A stretch of DNA of 64,000 nucleotides, from NCBI RefSeq assembly GCF_037126265.1, contig NZ_JAYLLN010000014.1, positions 1 through 64,000 of the forward strand. Direction: 5' to 3'. The stretch is from Sphingobacterium tenebrionis (GTDB lineage Bacteria > Bacteroidota > Bacteroidia > Sphingobacteriales > Sphingobacteriaceae). Numbering within the stretch: the first letter of the stretch is position 1; every line of letters starts with the position of its first letter. The position numbers and the translations under genes were made by a program. The notes beneath the pieces are model-generated. The model was not told where the DNA came from. It made no database searches and worked only from the letters and a program-made list of their open reading frames with translations. This document shows positions 25,097-34,632 of this stretch, piece after piece.

Positions 25097-27907
25097 ATGG
25101 TTATGCAAAAAACTGCAAATCATAGTCCTAGGACACATATTCAGATAAAAGGAGCGCGGGTTAATAATCTTAAAAATATTGATGTTGATATCCCTAAAAA
25201 CCAGTTGGTGGTGATTACAGGGATGTCCGGTTCCGGGAAATCCTCATTAGCATTTGATACCTTATATGCCGAAGGGCAACGGAGATACGTAGAAAGTCTT
25301 TCTTCCTACGCCCGTCAGTTCATGGGCAGAATGAATAAACCGGATGTGGATTACATTAAAGGGATTGCTCCGGCAATTGCCATTGAACAAAAAGTAATCT
25401 CCTCCAATCCCCGATCGACGGTAGGTACTTCCACCGAGATCTATGATTACCTCAAATTATTGTTTGCCCGTATCGGTAAGACCTACTCGCCCATTTCGGG
25501 CAAAGAGGTGAAGAAGGATACGGTGACCCATATTGTGGATCGTCTACTAGCCTATGAGGACGATTCGACCATCACGATTTATAGCCCTTTAATACCAACC
25601 AATAAACGGAAGTTAAAGGAAGAATTGTCGCTGCTTTTGCAGAAGGGTTTTGTGCGGATCAAACATCAGGATAGCATTCAGAAGATCGAATCGGTACTGG
25701 AGAATAAAGAGGTCGCGAATTCAACTTTTAAAGAGGGTGATATCCATATCGTGATCGATCGGGTTATGTTGGATCATAGCGATGACACCATCAACCGTTT
25801 GGCGGATTCTATCCAAACAGCCTATTTTGAAGGAAAGGGTGAGTGTTTGGTGGAAGTAAACTCGGAAAGCTTCTCCTTTTCGGATAAGTTTGAACTGGAT
25901 GGAATGACTTTCGAAGAGCCGACACCTAATTTCTTCAGTTTCAATAATCCTTACGGAGCCTGTAAACGATGTGAAGGTTATGGAAAGATCATTGGAATAG
26001 ATCCTGATTTGGTTATTCCGGATAAAAGTCGCTCCGTATATGATGGTGCGATTGCGCCTTGGCGTGGGGAGAAGATGGGGCTGTGGTTGGAGAAACTGGT
26101 TCGAAATGCACTGAAATTCGATTTTCCAATTCATCGTTCCTATAGCGACCTGACCAAAGCACAGCAAGAGGTATTATGGACAGGGAACAAATATTTCCGC
26201 GGCTTGAATGATTTCTTTGCCGAGCTGGAAGAGCAGACCTATAAAATCCAATACCGCGTAATGCTTTCCCGCTATCGTGGAAAAACGGATTGTCCGGAAT
26301 GTAAGGGCACGCGCTTGCGTAAGGATGCGAGTTTTGTAAAGATAAACGATCATTCGATCACCGATATCGTATTGATGCCTTTGGATGAGGCTTTGGCCTT
26401 GTTCCAGTCCCTGAAGCTTTCAGACCACGATGCCATCATTGCCAAAAGGTTATTGGCAGAGATCAACAACAGGCTGCAGTTCTTGAGTGATGTGGGCTTA
26501 AGTTACCTGACCTTGAACCGCCTGAGCAATAGTCTTTCAGGAGGGGAATCCCAACGGATCAACCTGGCGACTTCTTTGGGAAGTTCCCTTGTAGGTTCCA
26601 TTTATGTGTTGGATGAACCGAGTATCGGATTGCACCCGCGGGATACTCAACGGTTGATCGGGGTATTGAAATCCCTTCGCGATGCGGGCAATACCGTGAT
26701 CGTGGTGGAGCATGAGCAGGAGATGATGGAAGCTGCGGATTACCTGATCGATATTGGCCCTGAAGCGGGGATCAACGGGGGTGAATTGGTGTTTGCAGGG
26801 ACCTATAAAGAAATATTAACGGATAAGAAGAGTTTGACAGGGGAGTATTTGAGCGAGAAGCTTCAAATCCCTGTTCCTGATAAAAGAAGAAAATGGAACG
26901 AATCCATCCGTGTACTGGGTGCACGGGAAAATAACCTGAAAGGAATCACGGTAGATTTCCCCTTGAATGTCTTTACGGTCGTTTCGGGGGTTTCCGGTTC
27001 GGGTAAGACCTCTTTGGTGAAACGGATCTTATACCCTGCGCTGCAAAAGGCAGTGGGTAGTTATTCCGGCGATCAGACGGGTTTGTTTGATGGTCTGGAA
27101 GGGGCTATCGATCAGGTAGAACAGGTCGAAATGGTGGATCAGAATCCTATCGGTCGTTCGACACGTTCTAATCCGGTTACCTATGTGAAGGCTTGGGATG
27201 AAATCAGGGCCTTGTTTTCGAGTCTTCCGGCGGCTAAGGCCAACGGGCTAAAACCATCAGCATTCTCCTTCAACGTAGAAGGAGGGAGATGTGAGATCTG
27301 TCAAGGTGAAGGGGCCGTGAAGATCGAGATGCAGTTTATGGCGGATATTGTGCTTCCTTGTGAAGCCTGCGAAGGTAAGCGCTTTAAACAACACGTGTTG
27401 GATGTGCAGTACCAAGGGAAATCGGTGTCGGATATCCTAGACCTGAGTGTGGATGAAGCGATCGAATTCTTCGCTGATCAGCCAAAGATCTTGAACAAGC
27501 TGAAACCTTTGCAGGAAGTAGGTTTAGGCTACGTGAAGTTGGGTCAATCTTCCAGCACCCTATCTGGAGGTGAGGCGCAAAGGATTAAATTGGCCTCTTT
27601 TTTAATAAAAGGGAACAATCAGAAAAAAACTTTGTTTATTTTTGATGAACCTACAACCGGCCTACATTTCCATGATATCAGCAAATTGCTTAAGGCATTT
27701 TCAGCATTGATCGAACTGGGCAACTCTGTGCTGGTGATCGAGCACAACCTGGATATGATCAAATCAGCAGATTGGGTTATTGATATTGGTCCTGAAGGAG
27801 GTGAGAAGGGGGGTAATCTGGTATTTGCAGGCACACCGGAAGACCTGATAACATGCAATCAATCCTATACAGGTGACTACCTTAAACGTCACCTCATTTC
27901 TAAATAA
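25097..27907 (+). CDS. uvrA: Excinuclease ABC subunit A
   Basis: This is the damage-recognition ATPase of nucleotide excision repair, 936 residues, full length. Two ABC modules are present: Walker A GMSGSGKSSLAFDTLYAEGQ near the N-terminus and GVSGSGKTSLVKRILYPALQ in the second half, with signatures NSLSGGESQRINLATSLGS and STLSGGEAQRIKLASFL. Zinc-binding pairs CKRCEGYG / CPECKGTR and CEICQGEG / CEACEGKR are intact. The start may be ATG 25097 or 25103. Several UvrA paralogues are common in this phylum; whether this is the primary copy cannot be told here. Confidence 0.94.
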   Translation: MVMQKTANHSPRTHIQIKGARVNNLKNIDVDIPKNQLVVITGMSGSGKSSLAFDTLYAEGQRRYVESLSSYARQFMGRMNKPDVDYIKGIAPAIAIEQKVISSNPRSTVGTSTEIYDYLKLLFARIGKTYSPISGKEVKKDTVTHIVDRLLAYEDDSTITIYSPLIPTNKRKLKEELSLLLQKGFVRIKHQDSIQKIESVLENKEVANSTFKEGDIHIVIDRVMLDHSDDTINRLADSIQTAYFEGKGECLVEVNSESFSFSDKFELDGMTFEEPTPNFFSFNNPYGACKRCEGYGKIIGIDPDLVIPDKSRSVYDGAIAPWRGEKMGLWLEKLVRNALKFDFPIHRSYSDLTKAQQEVLWTGNKYFRGLNDFFAELEEQTYKIQYRVMLSRYRGKTDCPECKGTRLRKDASFVKINDHSITDIVLMPLDEALALFQSLKLSDHDAIIAKRLLAEINNRLQFLSDVGLSYLTLNRLSNSLSGGESQRINLATSLGSSLVGSIYVLDEPSIGLHPRDTQRLIGVLKSLRDAGNTVIVVEHEQEMMEAADYLIDIGPEAGINGGELVFAGTYKEILTDKKSLTGEYLSEKLQIPVPDKRRKWNESIRVLGARENNLKGITVDFPLNVFTVVSGVSGSGKTSLVKRILYPALQKAVGSYSGDQTGLFDGLEGAIDQVEQVEMVDQNPIGRSTRSNPVTYVKAWDEIRALFSSLPAAKANGLKPSAFSFNVEGGRCEICQGEGAVKIEMQFMADIVLPCEACEGKRFKQHVLDVQYQGKSVSDILDLSVDEAIEFFADQPKILNKLKPLQEVGLGYVKLGQSSSTLSGGEAQRIKLASFLIKGNNQKKTLFIFDEPTTGLHFHDISKLLKAFSALIELGNSVLVIEHNLDMIKSADWVIDIGPEGGEKGGNLVFAGTPEDLITCNQSYTGDYLKRHLISK

Positions 27908-27920
27908 ATTAAATACACAC

Positions 27921-29564
27921 ATGATGCGTAAAAAATTTAGTTTTCTTTTGTTGCTGGCCTTGTTCAGCAATGTCGTTTCAGCACAAGTAGAAAGGCCTAA
28001 ATTGGTTGTTGGCTTAATGGTAGACCAAATGCGATGGGACTACCTTTACCGTTTCGCAGATCGTTATGGTAATGATGGTTTTAAAAGATTGCTTCGTGAT
28101 GGTTTTTCCTGCGAGAACACCCTGATCGATTATGTGCCTACTTTTACGGCTATCGGACATAGTTCCGTTTACACAGGAAGTGTTCCTGCCATACACGGAA
28201 TTGCTGGAAATGACTGGATCGAACAACAGACCGGTACGTCGATGTATTGTACACAAGATGATGCGGTAGAGGGTGTTGGGACCAAGGAGAAGGAGGGAAA
28301 ACAATCCCCAAGAAACCTTTTGGCTTCAACGGTTACCGATCAGTTGAAATTGGCAACTAATTTTCAATCCAAGGTGATCGGTATTGCGATCAAGGATAGG
28401 GGAGGAATTTTACCTGCAGGTCACTTTGCTGATGCCGCTTATTGGTTTGAAGCAAATTCGGGCGATTGGATCAGTAGTACTTATTACATGCAAAACCTGC
28501 CGAATTGGGTGCAGGATTTCAATAAGCAGAAATTGGCGGAGAAGTTGTTGAAGCAGGATTGGAATACTTTATATCCGATCGAAACCTATAAGAACAACAG
28601 TGTAGATGATGATAATGTGTATGAAGGTAAATGGGCAGGGGAGGAAACTCCAACATTTCCACGTAAAACTTCGTTGCTGATGAAGGATGCGGGTTATGAA
28701 CTGATCAAAACTACTCCTTTCGGAAATACATTTACCTTGGATTTTGCCAAAGAAGCGATCAAGCAGGAGAATCTGGGCAAGAATCCGACAAAAGCTACAG
28801 ATTTTCTGGCGGTGAGTCTTTCGGCTACGGATTACGTGGGACATCGTTATTCGCTTTCTTCGGTGGAGATTGAGGATATCTACCTTCGTTTGGACCAAGA
28901 ATTGGCTGAATTCTTCAATTACTTGGATAAAACTGTTGGCAAGGGGAATTATACTTTTTTCCTTACAGCGGACCATGCAGCTTCCTATAACTCCCGTTAT
29001 TTTATGGATATGCGTGGTAATGGGGGCTATTTCTTTTCTCGCCAGATCATGCGTAATCTGAACGAACAGTTGCAGGCTGAATTCGGATTGGATAAGATCG
29101 TTTCCAGTTTGATGAACTATCAGGTTCATTTGAATTATGGCTTGATTGAAAAGCAGAAATTGGATGAGGAGAAGATCAAGAAGTCGATCATTAAGATGCT
29201 CCGTCATGAAGATGGGGTAGCTTTTGTGGTGGATATGGAAGGCGGTGAGAATATGATGATTCCGGCTCAGCTGCGCGAGAAGATCGTGAATGGCTATAAC
29301 AGGAAACGTAGTGGAGCTATTCAGATCATTACGGAACCGCAATGGTATGATGGAACGCCAAGATCTACCGGAACCACCCATGGTACTTGGACGCCTTATG
29401 ATTCGCATATTCCATTGGTTTTTATGGGATGGGGTGTGAATAAGGGCAAGACGAATAAAATGGTGCATATCACGGATATTGCGCCTACGATCAGTGCGCT
29501 ATTGCATGTGATGGAACCTAATGGTTCTATAGGGCAGCCTATTGTGGAGGTCTTACAGAAATAG
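27921..29564 (+). CDS. pafA: Alkaline phosphatase PafA-type
   Basis: This 547-residue exported phosphatase has a signal peptide (FSFLLLLALFSNVVSAQ). The likely Thr nucleophile lies in VPTFTAIGHSSVYTGS, the Asn ligand in GIAGNDW, and the Lys/Arg pair specific to PafA in IAIKDRGGILPAGHFADAAY. Metal ligands include VGLMVDQMRWDY, LTADHAA and TGTTHGTWTPYDSHIPL. PafA enzymes are calcium-active, phosphate-insensitive monoesterases that scavenge phosphate. The start at 27921 follows the uvrA stop by 13 bp and places the signal peptide at the N-terminus. Confidence 0.92.
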   Translation: MMRKKFSFLLLLALFSNVVSAQVERPKLVVGLMVDQMRWDYLYRFADRYGNDGFKRLLRDGFSCENTLIDYVPTFTAIGHSSVYTGSVPAIHGIAGNDWIEQQTGTSMYCTQDDAVEGVGTKEKEGKQSPRNLLASTVTDQLKLATNFQSKVIGIAIKDRGGILPAGHFADAAYWFEANSGDWISSTYYMQNLPNWVQDFNKQKLAEKLLKQDWNTLYPIETYKNNSVDDDNVYEGKWAGEETPTFPRKTSLLMKDAGYELIKTTPFGNTFTLDFAKEAIKQENLGKNPTKATDFLAVSLSATDYVGHRYSLSSVEIEDIYLRLDQELAEFFNYLDKTVGKGNYTFFLTADHAASYNSRYFMDMRGNGGYFFSRQIMRNLNEQLQAEFGLDKIVSSLMNYQVHLNYGLIEKQKLDEEKIKKSIIKMLRHEDGVAFVVDMEGGENMMIPAQLREKIVNGYNRKRSGAIQIITEPQWYDGTPRSTGTTHGTWTPYDSHIPLVFMGWGVNKGKTNKMVHITDIAPTISALLHVMEPNGSIGQPIVEVLQK

Positions 29565-29578
29565 TCCTTAAATTTTCA

Positions 29579-29586
29579 TATTTTTG
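29579..29586 (+). promoter_or_regulatory. Candidate -7 promoter box of the Rrf2 gene
   Basis: TATTTTTG matches TAnnTTTG, 24 bp before the ATG at 29611. Confidence 0.35.
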
Positions 29587-29610
29587 AGGATAAGCTAGTA
29601 GAGGAAAAAT

Positions 29611-30054
29611 ATGCTATCGAAGAAAACAAAATACGCTATCAAAGCCCTAATGGTATTGGGAAGGAATTATGGAAAGGAGCCTATGCAGATCGGAAAGATT
29701 GCGGAGGAGGAACGTATTCCGAAGAAATTCTTGGAACAGATACTATTGGAGATGCGCAATGCGGGGATTTTGTATTCCAAGAAGGGCGCTGGAGGTGGTT
29801 ATAGCTTGAACAAGGCGCCGGAGGATATTTATCTATCGCAGGTGATGCGTTTGGTGGATGGTCCGATTGCGTTGTTGCCTTGTGTGAGTTTGAATTTTTA
29901 CCGCTCTTGTGAGGAATGTGTGGAAGAGCATGCTTGTGGGATTCGGGATACGTTTATTGAGGTTAGGAATGCGATGCTGCAGATCTTGAATGATACTAGT
30001 ATTTTGAATTTGATCAATAAGGAGAAGGAATTGAACCTGGAGACGGGGAGGTAG
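29611..30054 (+). CDS. Rrf2 family transcriptional regulator
   Basis: This 147-residue winged-helix regulator begins MLSKKTKYAIKALMVL, the usual Rrf2 start. The recognition region is IAEEERIPKKFLEQILLEMR and the wing contains KKGAGGGYSLNK. Four cysteines (91, 100, 103, 109) lie in the position where IscR, NsrR and CymR-type proteins bind an Fe-S cluster or sense sulfur. Fe-S sensing is therefore plausible. It could regulate sufBCD, 20 kb away, but nothing in the sequence proves this. Confidence 0.9.
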   Translation: MLSKKTKYAIKALMVLGRNYGKEPMQIGKIAEEERIPKKFLEQILLEMRNAGILYSKKGAGGGYSLNKAPEDIYLSQVMRLVDGPIALLPCVSLNFYRSCEECVEEHACGIRDTFIEVRNAMLQILNDTSILNLINKEKELNLETGR

Positions 30055-30061
30055 GTTTCTT

Positions 30062-30338
30062 TGTCATTGCGACATATATGAGCATAACCTAATACTCGTC
30101 ATTGCGATAAATATGTCATTACGTTATACTCGTCATTGCGATATATTCGTCATTGCGAGGAGGTACGACGAAGCAATCTTCCCGCATGTCATGCTGAGCG
30201 AAGTCGAAGCAACTGTTCGTAAGTAACCGTACAGATCCTTCGACTACGCTCAGGATGACAAAGACTACGCTCAGGATGACAAAGTCGAAAGATTGCTTCG
30301 TTCCTCGCAATGACGTTTTAAAGCCTCGCAAATACGGA
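30062..30338. repeat. Dispersed palindromic repeat, copy 4, with nested second palindrome
   Basis: Four single half-copies (GTCATTGCGA variants, 30062-30147) precede the main outer left arm at 30148-30180, which contains the variant insertion GGAGGTACGACGAAG. Nested inside are the second palindrome's left arm (GTCATGCTGAGCGAAGTCG, 30188 on) and its right arm CCTTCGACTACGCTCAGG, the latter partly duplicated. The outer right arm is 30288-30315. It lies between convergent genes ending at 30054 (+) and 30379 (-), with the same plan as copy 2. Confidence 0.9.
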
Positions 30339-30378
30339 GGCGACCACACAATGAATTTAAAAGTGCAACCCCGTATTT

Positions 30379-31734
30379 CTACAAAACTTCCATTAACCTT
30401 TCAAATGCCATCCCGCGAGAGGCTTTCAACAAAATCATAAAATCCTTTATCGGATCCTTAACCAAAGCCGCTTTTGCTTCTTCCGTTGTTTCATAAAATT
30501 CAACCCCTTTTGTTTCATCAACCATCAGGTTCTCTACATCCTTATCGCCCTCAACAACCTCATCCCTCAATCCAAAAAAAGCTTTCCCTACAAAAATCAA
30601 CCTATCCAGTCCAACAGCAGTAGCTGCTGCAATGACCTTCCTATGCTCCTCCACACTCTGATCCCCCATTTCGAACATATCACCTAATATCGCCGCTTTC
30701 CTCTCCGCCTTGATCACCTTAATATTTTCAATTGCCGCCGCCATACTACTAGCATTCGCATTATAATAATCTGCAATAATAGTATTACCGTCAGTCTTTG
30801 TAATCTGTGAACGATTGTTCTGAGGCACATATCCCTCCAGCCCTGCATTAATCTCCTCCGCACTTAATCCAAAATGCAATCCAACAGCAACAGCAGCCAA
30901 CATATTCTCCGTATTATAAGCCCCCGTTAAATGCGTATTCACCTCATGCGTTCCATTCTCCCCCCGCTCTTTCCAAAAAATAGTCAATAAAGGATCAGCA
31001 ACCACCAATCCTCCCTGAACATCATTCTTATCCGAAAAACCGTAATAAAAAATATCTTTCAACTTCCTATCCTCCGCCATCTTCATCAGAAACTCATTAT
31101 CCCCTTGAATAAAAACCTGCCCATTATGCTCCTTCAGGTAATCATAAAGCTCTCCTTTGGTCTTCATCACTCCCTCAAAAGAACCAAACCCTTCCAGATG
31201 AGCCTTGCCCACATTGGTAATCAAACCATGGCTTGGCTGCGCGATATGACATAGAAATTCAATTTCTCCCTGATGATTAGCACCCATTTCAATAATGGCC
31301 AGTTCCAGATCCTTTGGTAAGGAAAGAATAGTCAAAGGAACACCGATATGGTTGTTCAGGTTTCCCTTCGTAGCAAAAGCCTTGAATTTTTGGGAAAGGA
31401 CGCTGTATAACAATTCCTTGCTGGTAGTTTTACCATTGGTTCCCGTAATCCCCACAAAAGGGATATCCAATTGTTTCCGATGATGGGTAGCCAAGGCCTG
31501 CAAACTGCTCAACACATCCTCTACTAGGATATAAGCGGGGCCATCCTGAACATATTCCCGATCATCCAGCACCACATATTTAGCCCCGGCCTCCAATGCT
31601 TTTTCGGCAAAGGTATTCCCATTAAAAGATTCCCCTTTAAGGGCAAAAAATATACAGTCTTTAGTGATCTGACGCGTATCCGTACAGATGGTTGGATAGT
31701 CTAGGTAGATTTGATAAAGTTCAGCTATTTGCAT
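30379..31734 (-). CDS. murF: UDP-N-acetylmuramoyl-tripeptide--D-alanyl-D-alanine ligase
   Basis: It adds D-Ala-D-Ala to the UDP-MurNAc tripeptide, the last cytoplasmic step of peptidoglycan precursor synthesis. The 451-residue protein has an N-terminal domain with CTDTRQITKDCIFFALKG, the central ATP-binding motif GITGTNGKTTSKELL, IEMGANHQGEIEFLC and a C-terminal ligase domain (DYYNANASSMAAAIENI, GDMFEMGDQSVEEHR). The ATG at 31734 is preferred; a TTG 6 bp upstream is in frame. Confidence 0.95.
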   Translation of the reverse strand: MQIAELYQIYLDYPTICTDTRQITKDCIFFALKGESFNGNTFAEKALEAGAKYVVLDDREYVQDGPAYILVEDVLSSLQALATHHRKQLDIPFVGITGTNGKTTSKELLYSVLSQKFKAFATKGNLNNHIGVPLTILSLPKDLELAIIEMGANHQGEIEFLCHIAQPSHGLITNVGKAHLEGFGSFEGVMKTKGELYDYLKEHNGQVFIQGDNEFLMKMAEDRKLKDIFYYGFSDKNDVQGGLVVADPLLTIFWKERGENGTHEVNTHLTGAYNTENMLAAVAVGLHFGLSAEEINAGLEGYVPQNNRSQITKTDGNTIIADYYNANASSMAAAIENIKVIKAERKAAILGDMFEMGDQSVEEHRKVIAAATAVGLDRLIFVGKAFFGLRDEVVEGDKDVENLMVDETKGVEFYETTEEAKAALVKDPIKDFMILLKASRGMAFERLMEVL

Positions 31735-31760
31735 CTCCAAAAATTTTAAACAAAGGTATA

Positions 31761-31798
31761 AAATAAAAAATCCCGTTTCTTTGTTGGAAACGGGATTT
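31761..31798 (-). terminator. Terminator of pfkA
   Basis: On the minus strand, a 12-bp perfect stem (AAATCCCGTTTC / GAAACGGGATTT) with a 7-nt loop is followed by a T-rich run. It separates pfkA from murF. Confidence 0.88.
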
Positions 31799-31814
31799 CA
31801 GGTATTTTTTTTCC

Positions 31815-32789
31815 TTACAAGGAAAGGATTTCAACGATCCGAGTAAGGTTGGTATTGATTTTATCAATATGCTTGATGGCTTTGTTGAACGGGGTAAATT
31901 GTACATTTCCACAGATCAATCCGGCCATTTCGCCTTTACGACCTTCGAGAAGTCCTTCTACCGCGGCAACACCCAAACGGCTAGCTAACACACGGTCCAT
32001 ACAGGTTGGTGATCCACCGCGTTGGATATGTCCCAAAATGGAAACACGAACATCATAAGCAGGGAAGTTGGCCTTGATTTTTTCGGCAACGACCAATCCA
32101 CCTTCTTTATCACCTTCAGCAACGATGATGATACGGGATGATTTGTTCTTTCTGGTTTTATCCAGGCGTTTCATGATGGCATCATAATCCACTTCCAGTT
32201 CTGGGATAAGCACGGCTTCAGCACCAGTACTGATTCCTGAACGTAAAGCGATCAGACCGGAGTCGCGACCCATCACTTCCACCACAAATAGGCGGTCGTG
32301 GGACTCTGCGGTATCACGGATCTTATCTACAGCATCCACTACGGTGTTGATGGCCGTATCATAACCGATCGTAAAGTCTGTACCATTCAAGTCATTATCG
32401 ATGGTACCGGGCATACCAATAATAGGAATATCAAATTCTTCAATGAATTTGGATGCTCCCGTAAAGGTTCCGTCTCCACCAATAACCACTAAGGCATCAA
32501 TATCATGTTTTTTAAGGTTTTCGTAAGCTTGTTTTCTTCCTTCGACAGTTCTGAATTCATCACTTCTTGCTGTTTTCAGGATGGTACCACCACGTTGGAT
32601 GATATTGGCTACAGATTTAGCATCCATCGCAATAATATCTCCCTGAACCATGCCATCGTATCCTCTACGGATACCAAACATGTTCATTCCATGGTAAATA
32701 CCTGAACGGATAACTGCACGGATACCGGCATTCATACCTGGAGAATCACCTCCAGAAGTTAAAACGGCAATGTTTTTAATGTTACTCAT
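31815..32789 (-). CDS. pfkA: ATP-dependent 6-phosphofructokinase
   Basis: This 324-residue glycolytic enzyme phosphorylates fructose-6-phosphate. The ATP-binding GGDSPGMNAGIR is at the N-terminus, the GGDGTFTGA motif follows near 103, and the catalytic loop PGTIDNDLNGTDFTIG contains the base Asp. The substrate-binding ILGHIQRGGSPTCMDR is near 245. The Gly at GGDGT is typical of ATP- rather than pyrophosphate-using enzymes. A TATATTTG box lies 4 bp before the start. Confidence 0.96.
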   Translation of the reverse strand: MSNIKNIAVLTSGGDSPGMNAGIRAVIRSGIYHGMNMFGIRRGYDGMVQGDIIAMDAKSVANIIQRGGTILKTARSDEFRTVEGRKQAYENLKKHDIDALVVIGGDGTFTGASKFIEEFDIPIIGMPGTIDNDLNGTDFTIGYDTAINTVVDAVDKIRDTAESHDRLFVVEVMGRDSGLIALRSGISTGAEAVLIPELEVDYDAIMKRLDKTRKNKSSRIIIVAEGDKEGGLVVAEKIKANFPAYDVRVSILGHIQRGGSPTCMDRVLASRLGVAAVEGLLEGRKGEMAGLICGNVQFTPFNKAIKHIDKINTNLTRIVEILSL

Positions 32790-32793
32790 ATGC

Positions 32794-32801
32794 CAAATAT
32801 A
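32794..32801 (-). promoter_or_regulatory. Candidate -7 promoter box of pfkA
   Basis: On the minus strand TATATTTG ends 4 bp before the pfkA ATG, again suggesting a very short or absent 5' leader. Confidence 0.35.
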
Positions 32802-32839
32802 CCGATTTACTTACGTTTAAAAAGTATGATTATGTTAAC

Positions 32840-34555
32840 TTATTTCGCGTTGTATTTATCCAAACCTGATTGCAAGAATGCTTTGTAGCTAGCAATATCC
32901 ATGTTCGCTCCACTGGTTGGAACCAGTAATTCACCATTATTATCCAATAAAGCATATAATGGTTGTGAATTGGAGTTGAAACGCTCGATCTGTAGCTCCG
33001 AGTTCTTCTTACTTACTTTGGTTACTTTTTTACCATTGATTCTAGAGATATACTGTTCAGATTCTGGCAATTCCAAAGCGCTATCATCTACATAAAGTTC
33101 GACAAGGATAAATTTCTCATTGATCATGGCTTTTACGCTTGGATCAGACCAAACGTTAGCTTCCATCTCTCGACAGTTTACACAGTTCCAACCTGTGAAA
33201 TCGACCATAAGCGGTTTGTTCTGCGCTTTTGCTGCTGCTAAAGCTTCATCATAATCGTAATAAGGATCCATTCCTTTCAAGGTTGTTCTTGGATGGAAAT
33301 GGTTATAATATTTACGGCTAGAAGCATCGGCTGAACCTGCAGGAGCTGCATGACCTCCACCGCCACCGGCAGAGATATCAAAATCTTGGGTTCCGATCGG
33401 AGGAAGGAATGCTGAAATAGATTTCAACGGTGCTCCCCACATACCAGGTACCATATACATCACAAAGGAGAATACGATAATGGCCAAGATTGTTCTTGGA
33501 ACCGACATGAATTTCAGGTCGCTATCATGAGAGAATTTGATTTTTCCGATCAGGTATAGACCCATCAAGCCAAAGATCACGATCCATAATGCTAGGAATA
33601 CCTCACGGTCTAGGAATTGCCAGTTGTAAGCCAAATCGACATTCGAAAGGAATTTTAAGGCCAAAGCTAACTCTAAGAAACCTAATACCACTTTCACACT
33701 GTTTAACCAACCCCCTGATTTAGGCATTGATTTCAACAGGGATGGGAACATCGCAAATAGTACGAAAGGAATAGCTAATGCGATCGAGAATCCCAACATA
33801 CCAATGGCAGGGCCTAAGCGATCACCTTTTGTAGCCGCATCAACCAATAAAGTACCAATAATTGGTCCTGTACAGGAGAATGATACTACCGCTAAACTTG
33901 CGGACATAAAGAAAAGACCTATCAATCCACCTTTGTCTGATTTTGCATCAATTTTGTTGACAAAAGAACTTGGAAGGGTAATTTCGAATGCTCCTAAGAA
34001 AGAAGCTGCAAATACCACCAAGAGTAGGAAGAATAGGAAATTGAATATACCATTTGTAGAGAGGACATTCAGGGCATCGGCACCGAAAGCGATGGTAATC
34101 AACATACCTAAGGCTACATAGATTACGATGATGAATAATCCGTAAAGGAAAGCTTGTTGAACAGCTTGTGCTGTGCTTCCTGATTTTTTGGTGAAGAAAC
34201 TTACGGTCAAAGGAACCATTGGGAAGATACATGGCATTAAGAATGCAATAAATCCACCGATCAGCCCTTTAATGAAAATCCCCCACATGCTGGTGTCTTC
34301 CCCATCTGCATCAGATGGAGCAGCGGCAACAGTTGTAGTAGTTGTGTCTTGTGCACTGGTATCCTGACCATCGGAGAACTCTAGATCTCCAACATCAGTT
34401 AGCAATGTGTCATCAGATGTCGTTTGTTCTTCCCCCGAACTGAACTCGATATCATCTGTATTGATTAAAGAATCTTGTGAAAAACCTGCTAGAGGTGTGG
34501 TTAATGAAAGTAAAAGCCAACATGTGGCAATTAAAATATGTTTTAAATTGAACAT
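32840..34555 (-). CDS. DsbD-type thiol:disulfide interchange protein, beta and gamma domains
   Basis: This 571-residue inner-membrane protein carries electrons from cytoplasmic thioredoxin to the periplasm. It has a signal peptide, then an acidic Ser/Thr/Asp-rich linker, a transmembrane DsbD-beta domain of eight helices (MPCIFPMVPLTVSFF with one redox Cys and SFSCTGPIIGTLL with the other), and a C-terminal thioredoxin-like gamma domain with DFTGWNCVNCREMEANVW. The N-terminal alpha domain found in E. coli DsbD is missing and is encoded by the next gene upstream. Confidence 0.93.
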   Translation of the reverse strand: MFNLKHILIATCWLLLSLTTPLAGFSQDSLINTDDIEFSSGEEQTTSDDTLLTDVGDLEFSDGQDTSAQDTTTTTVAAAPSDADGEDTSMWGIFIKGLIGGFIAFLMPCIFPMVPLTVSFFTKKSGSTAQAVQQAFLYGLFIIVIYVALGMLITIAFGADALNVLSTNGIFNFLFFLLLVVFAASFLGAFEITLPSSFVNKIDAKSDKGGLIGLFFMSASLAVVSFSCTGPIIGTLLVDAATKGDRLGPAIGMLGFSIALAIPFVLFAMFPSLLKSMPKSGGWLNSVKVVLGFLELALALKFLSNVDLAYNWQFLDREVFLALWIVIFGLMGLYLIGKIKFSHDSDLKFMSVPRTILAIIVFSFVMYMVPGMWGAPLKSISAFLPPIGTQDFDISAGGGGGHAAPAGSADASSRKYYNHFHPRTTLKGMDPYYDYDEALAAAKAQNKPLMVDFTGWNCVNCREMEANVWSDPSVKAMINEKFILVELYVDDSALELPESEQYISRINGKKVTKVSKKNSELQIERFNSNSQPLYALLDNNGELLVPTSGANMDIASYKAFLQSGLDKYNAK

Positions 34556-34584
34556 AATTGTTAGTTTATCGCGGCAAAGCTAAG

Positions 34585-34610
34585 AAAAAGGCAGGGAACC
34601 CTGCCTTTTT
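34585..34610. terminator. Hairpin between dsbD-like genes
   Basis: AAAAAGGCAGGG pairs perfectly with CCCTGCCTTTTT, giving a T-run on either strand. On the minus strand it follows the DsbD-alpha gene and precedes the main dsbD gene, so it may attenuate rather than fully stop read-through. Confidence 0.75.
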
Positions 34611-34632
34611 AGATAAGATATTTTATAATATT

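Noticed and set aside
28569..29468. Minus-strand reading frame of 299 codons
   Set aside because: It is fully antisense to pafA, whose family motifs and signal peptide are clear; long shadow frames are expected with this codon usage.
30119..30349. Minus-strand reading frame of 76 codons
   Set aside because: It is also translation of the nested repeats; no start signal or conserved protein pattern.
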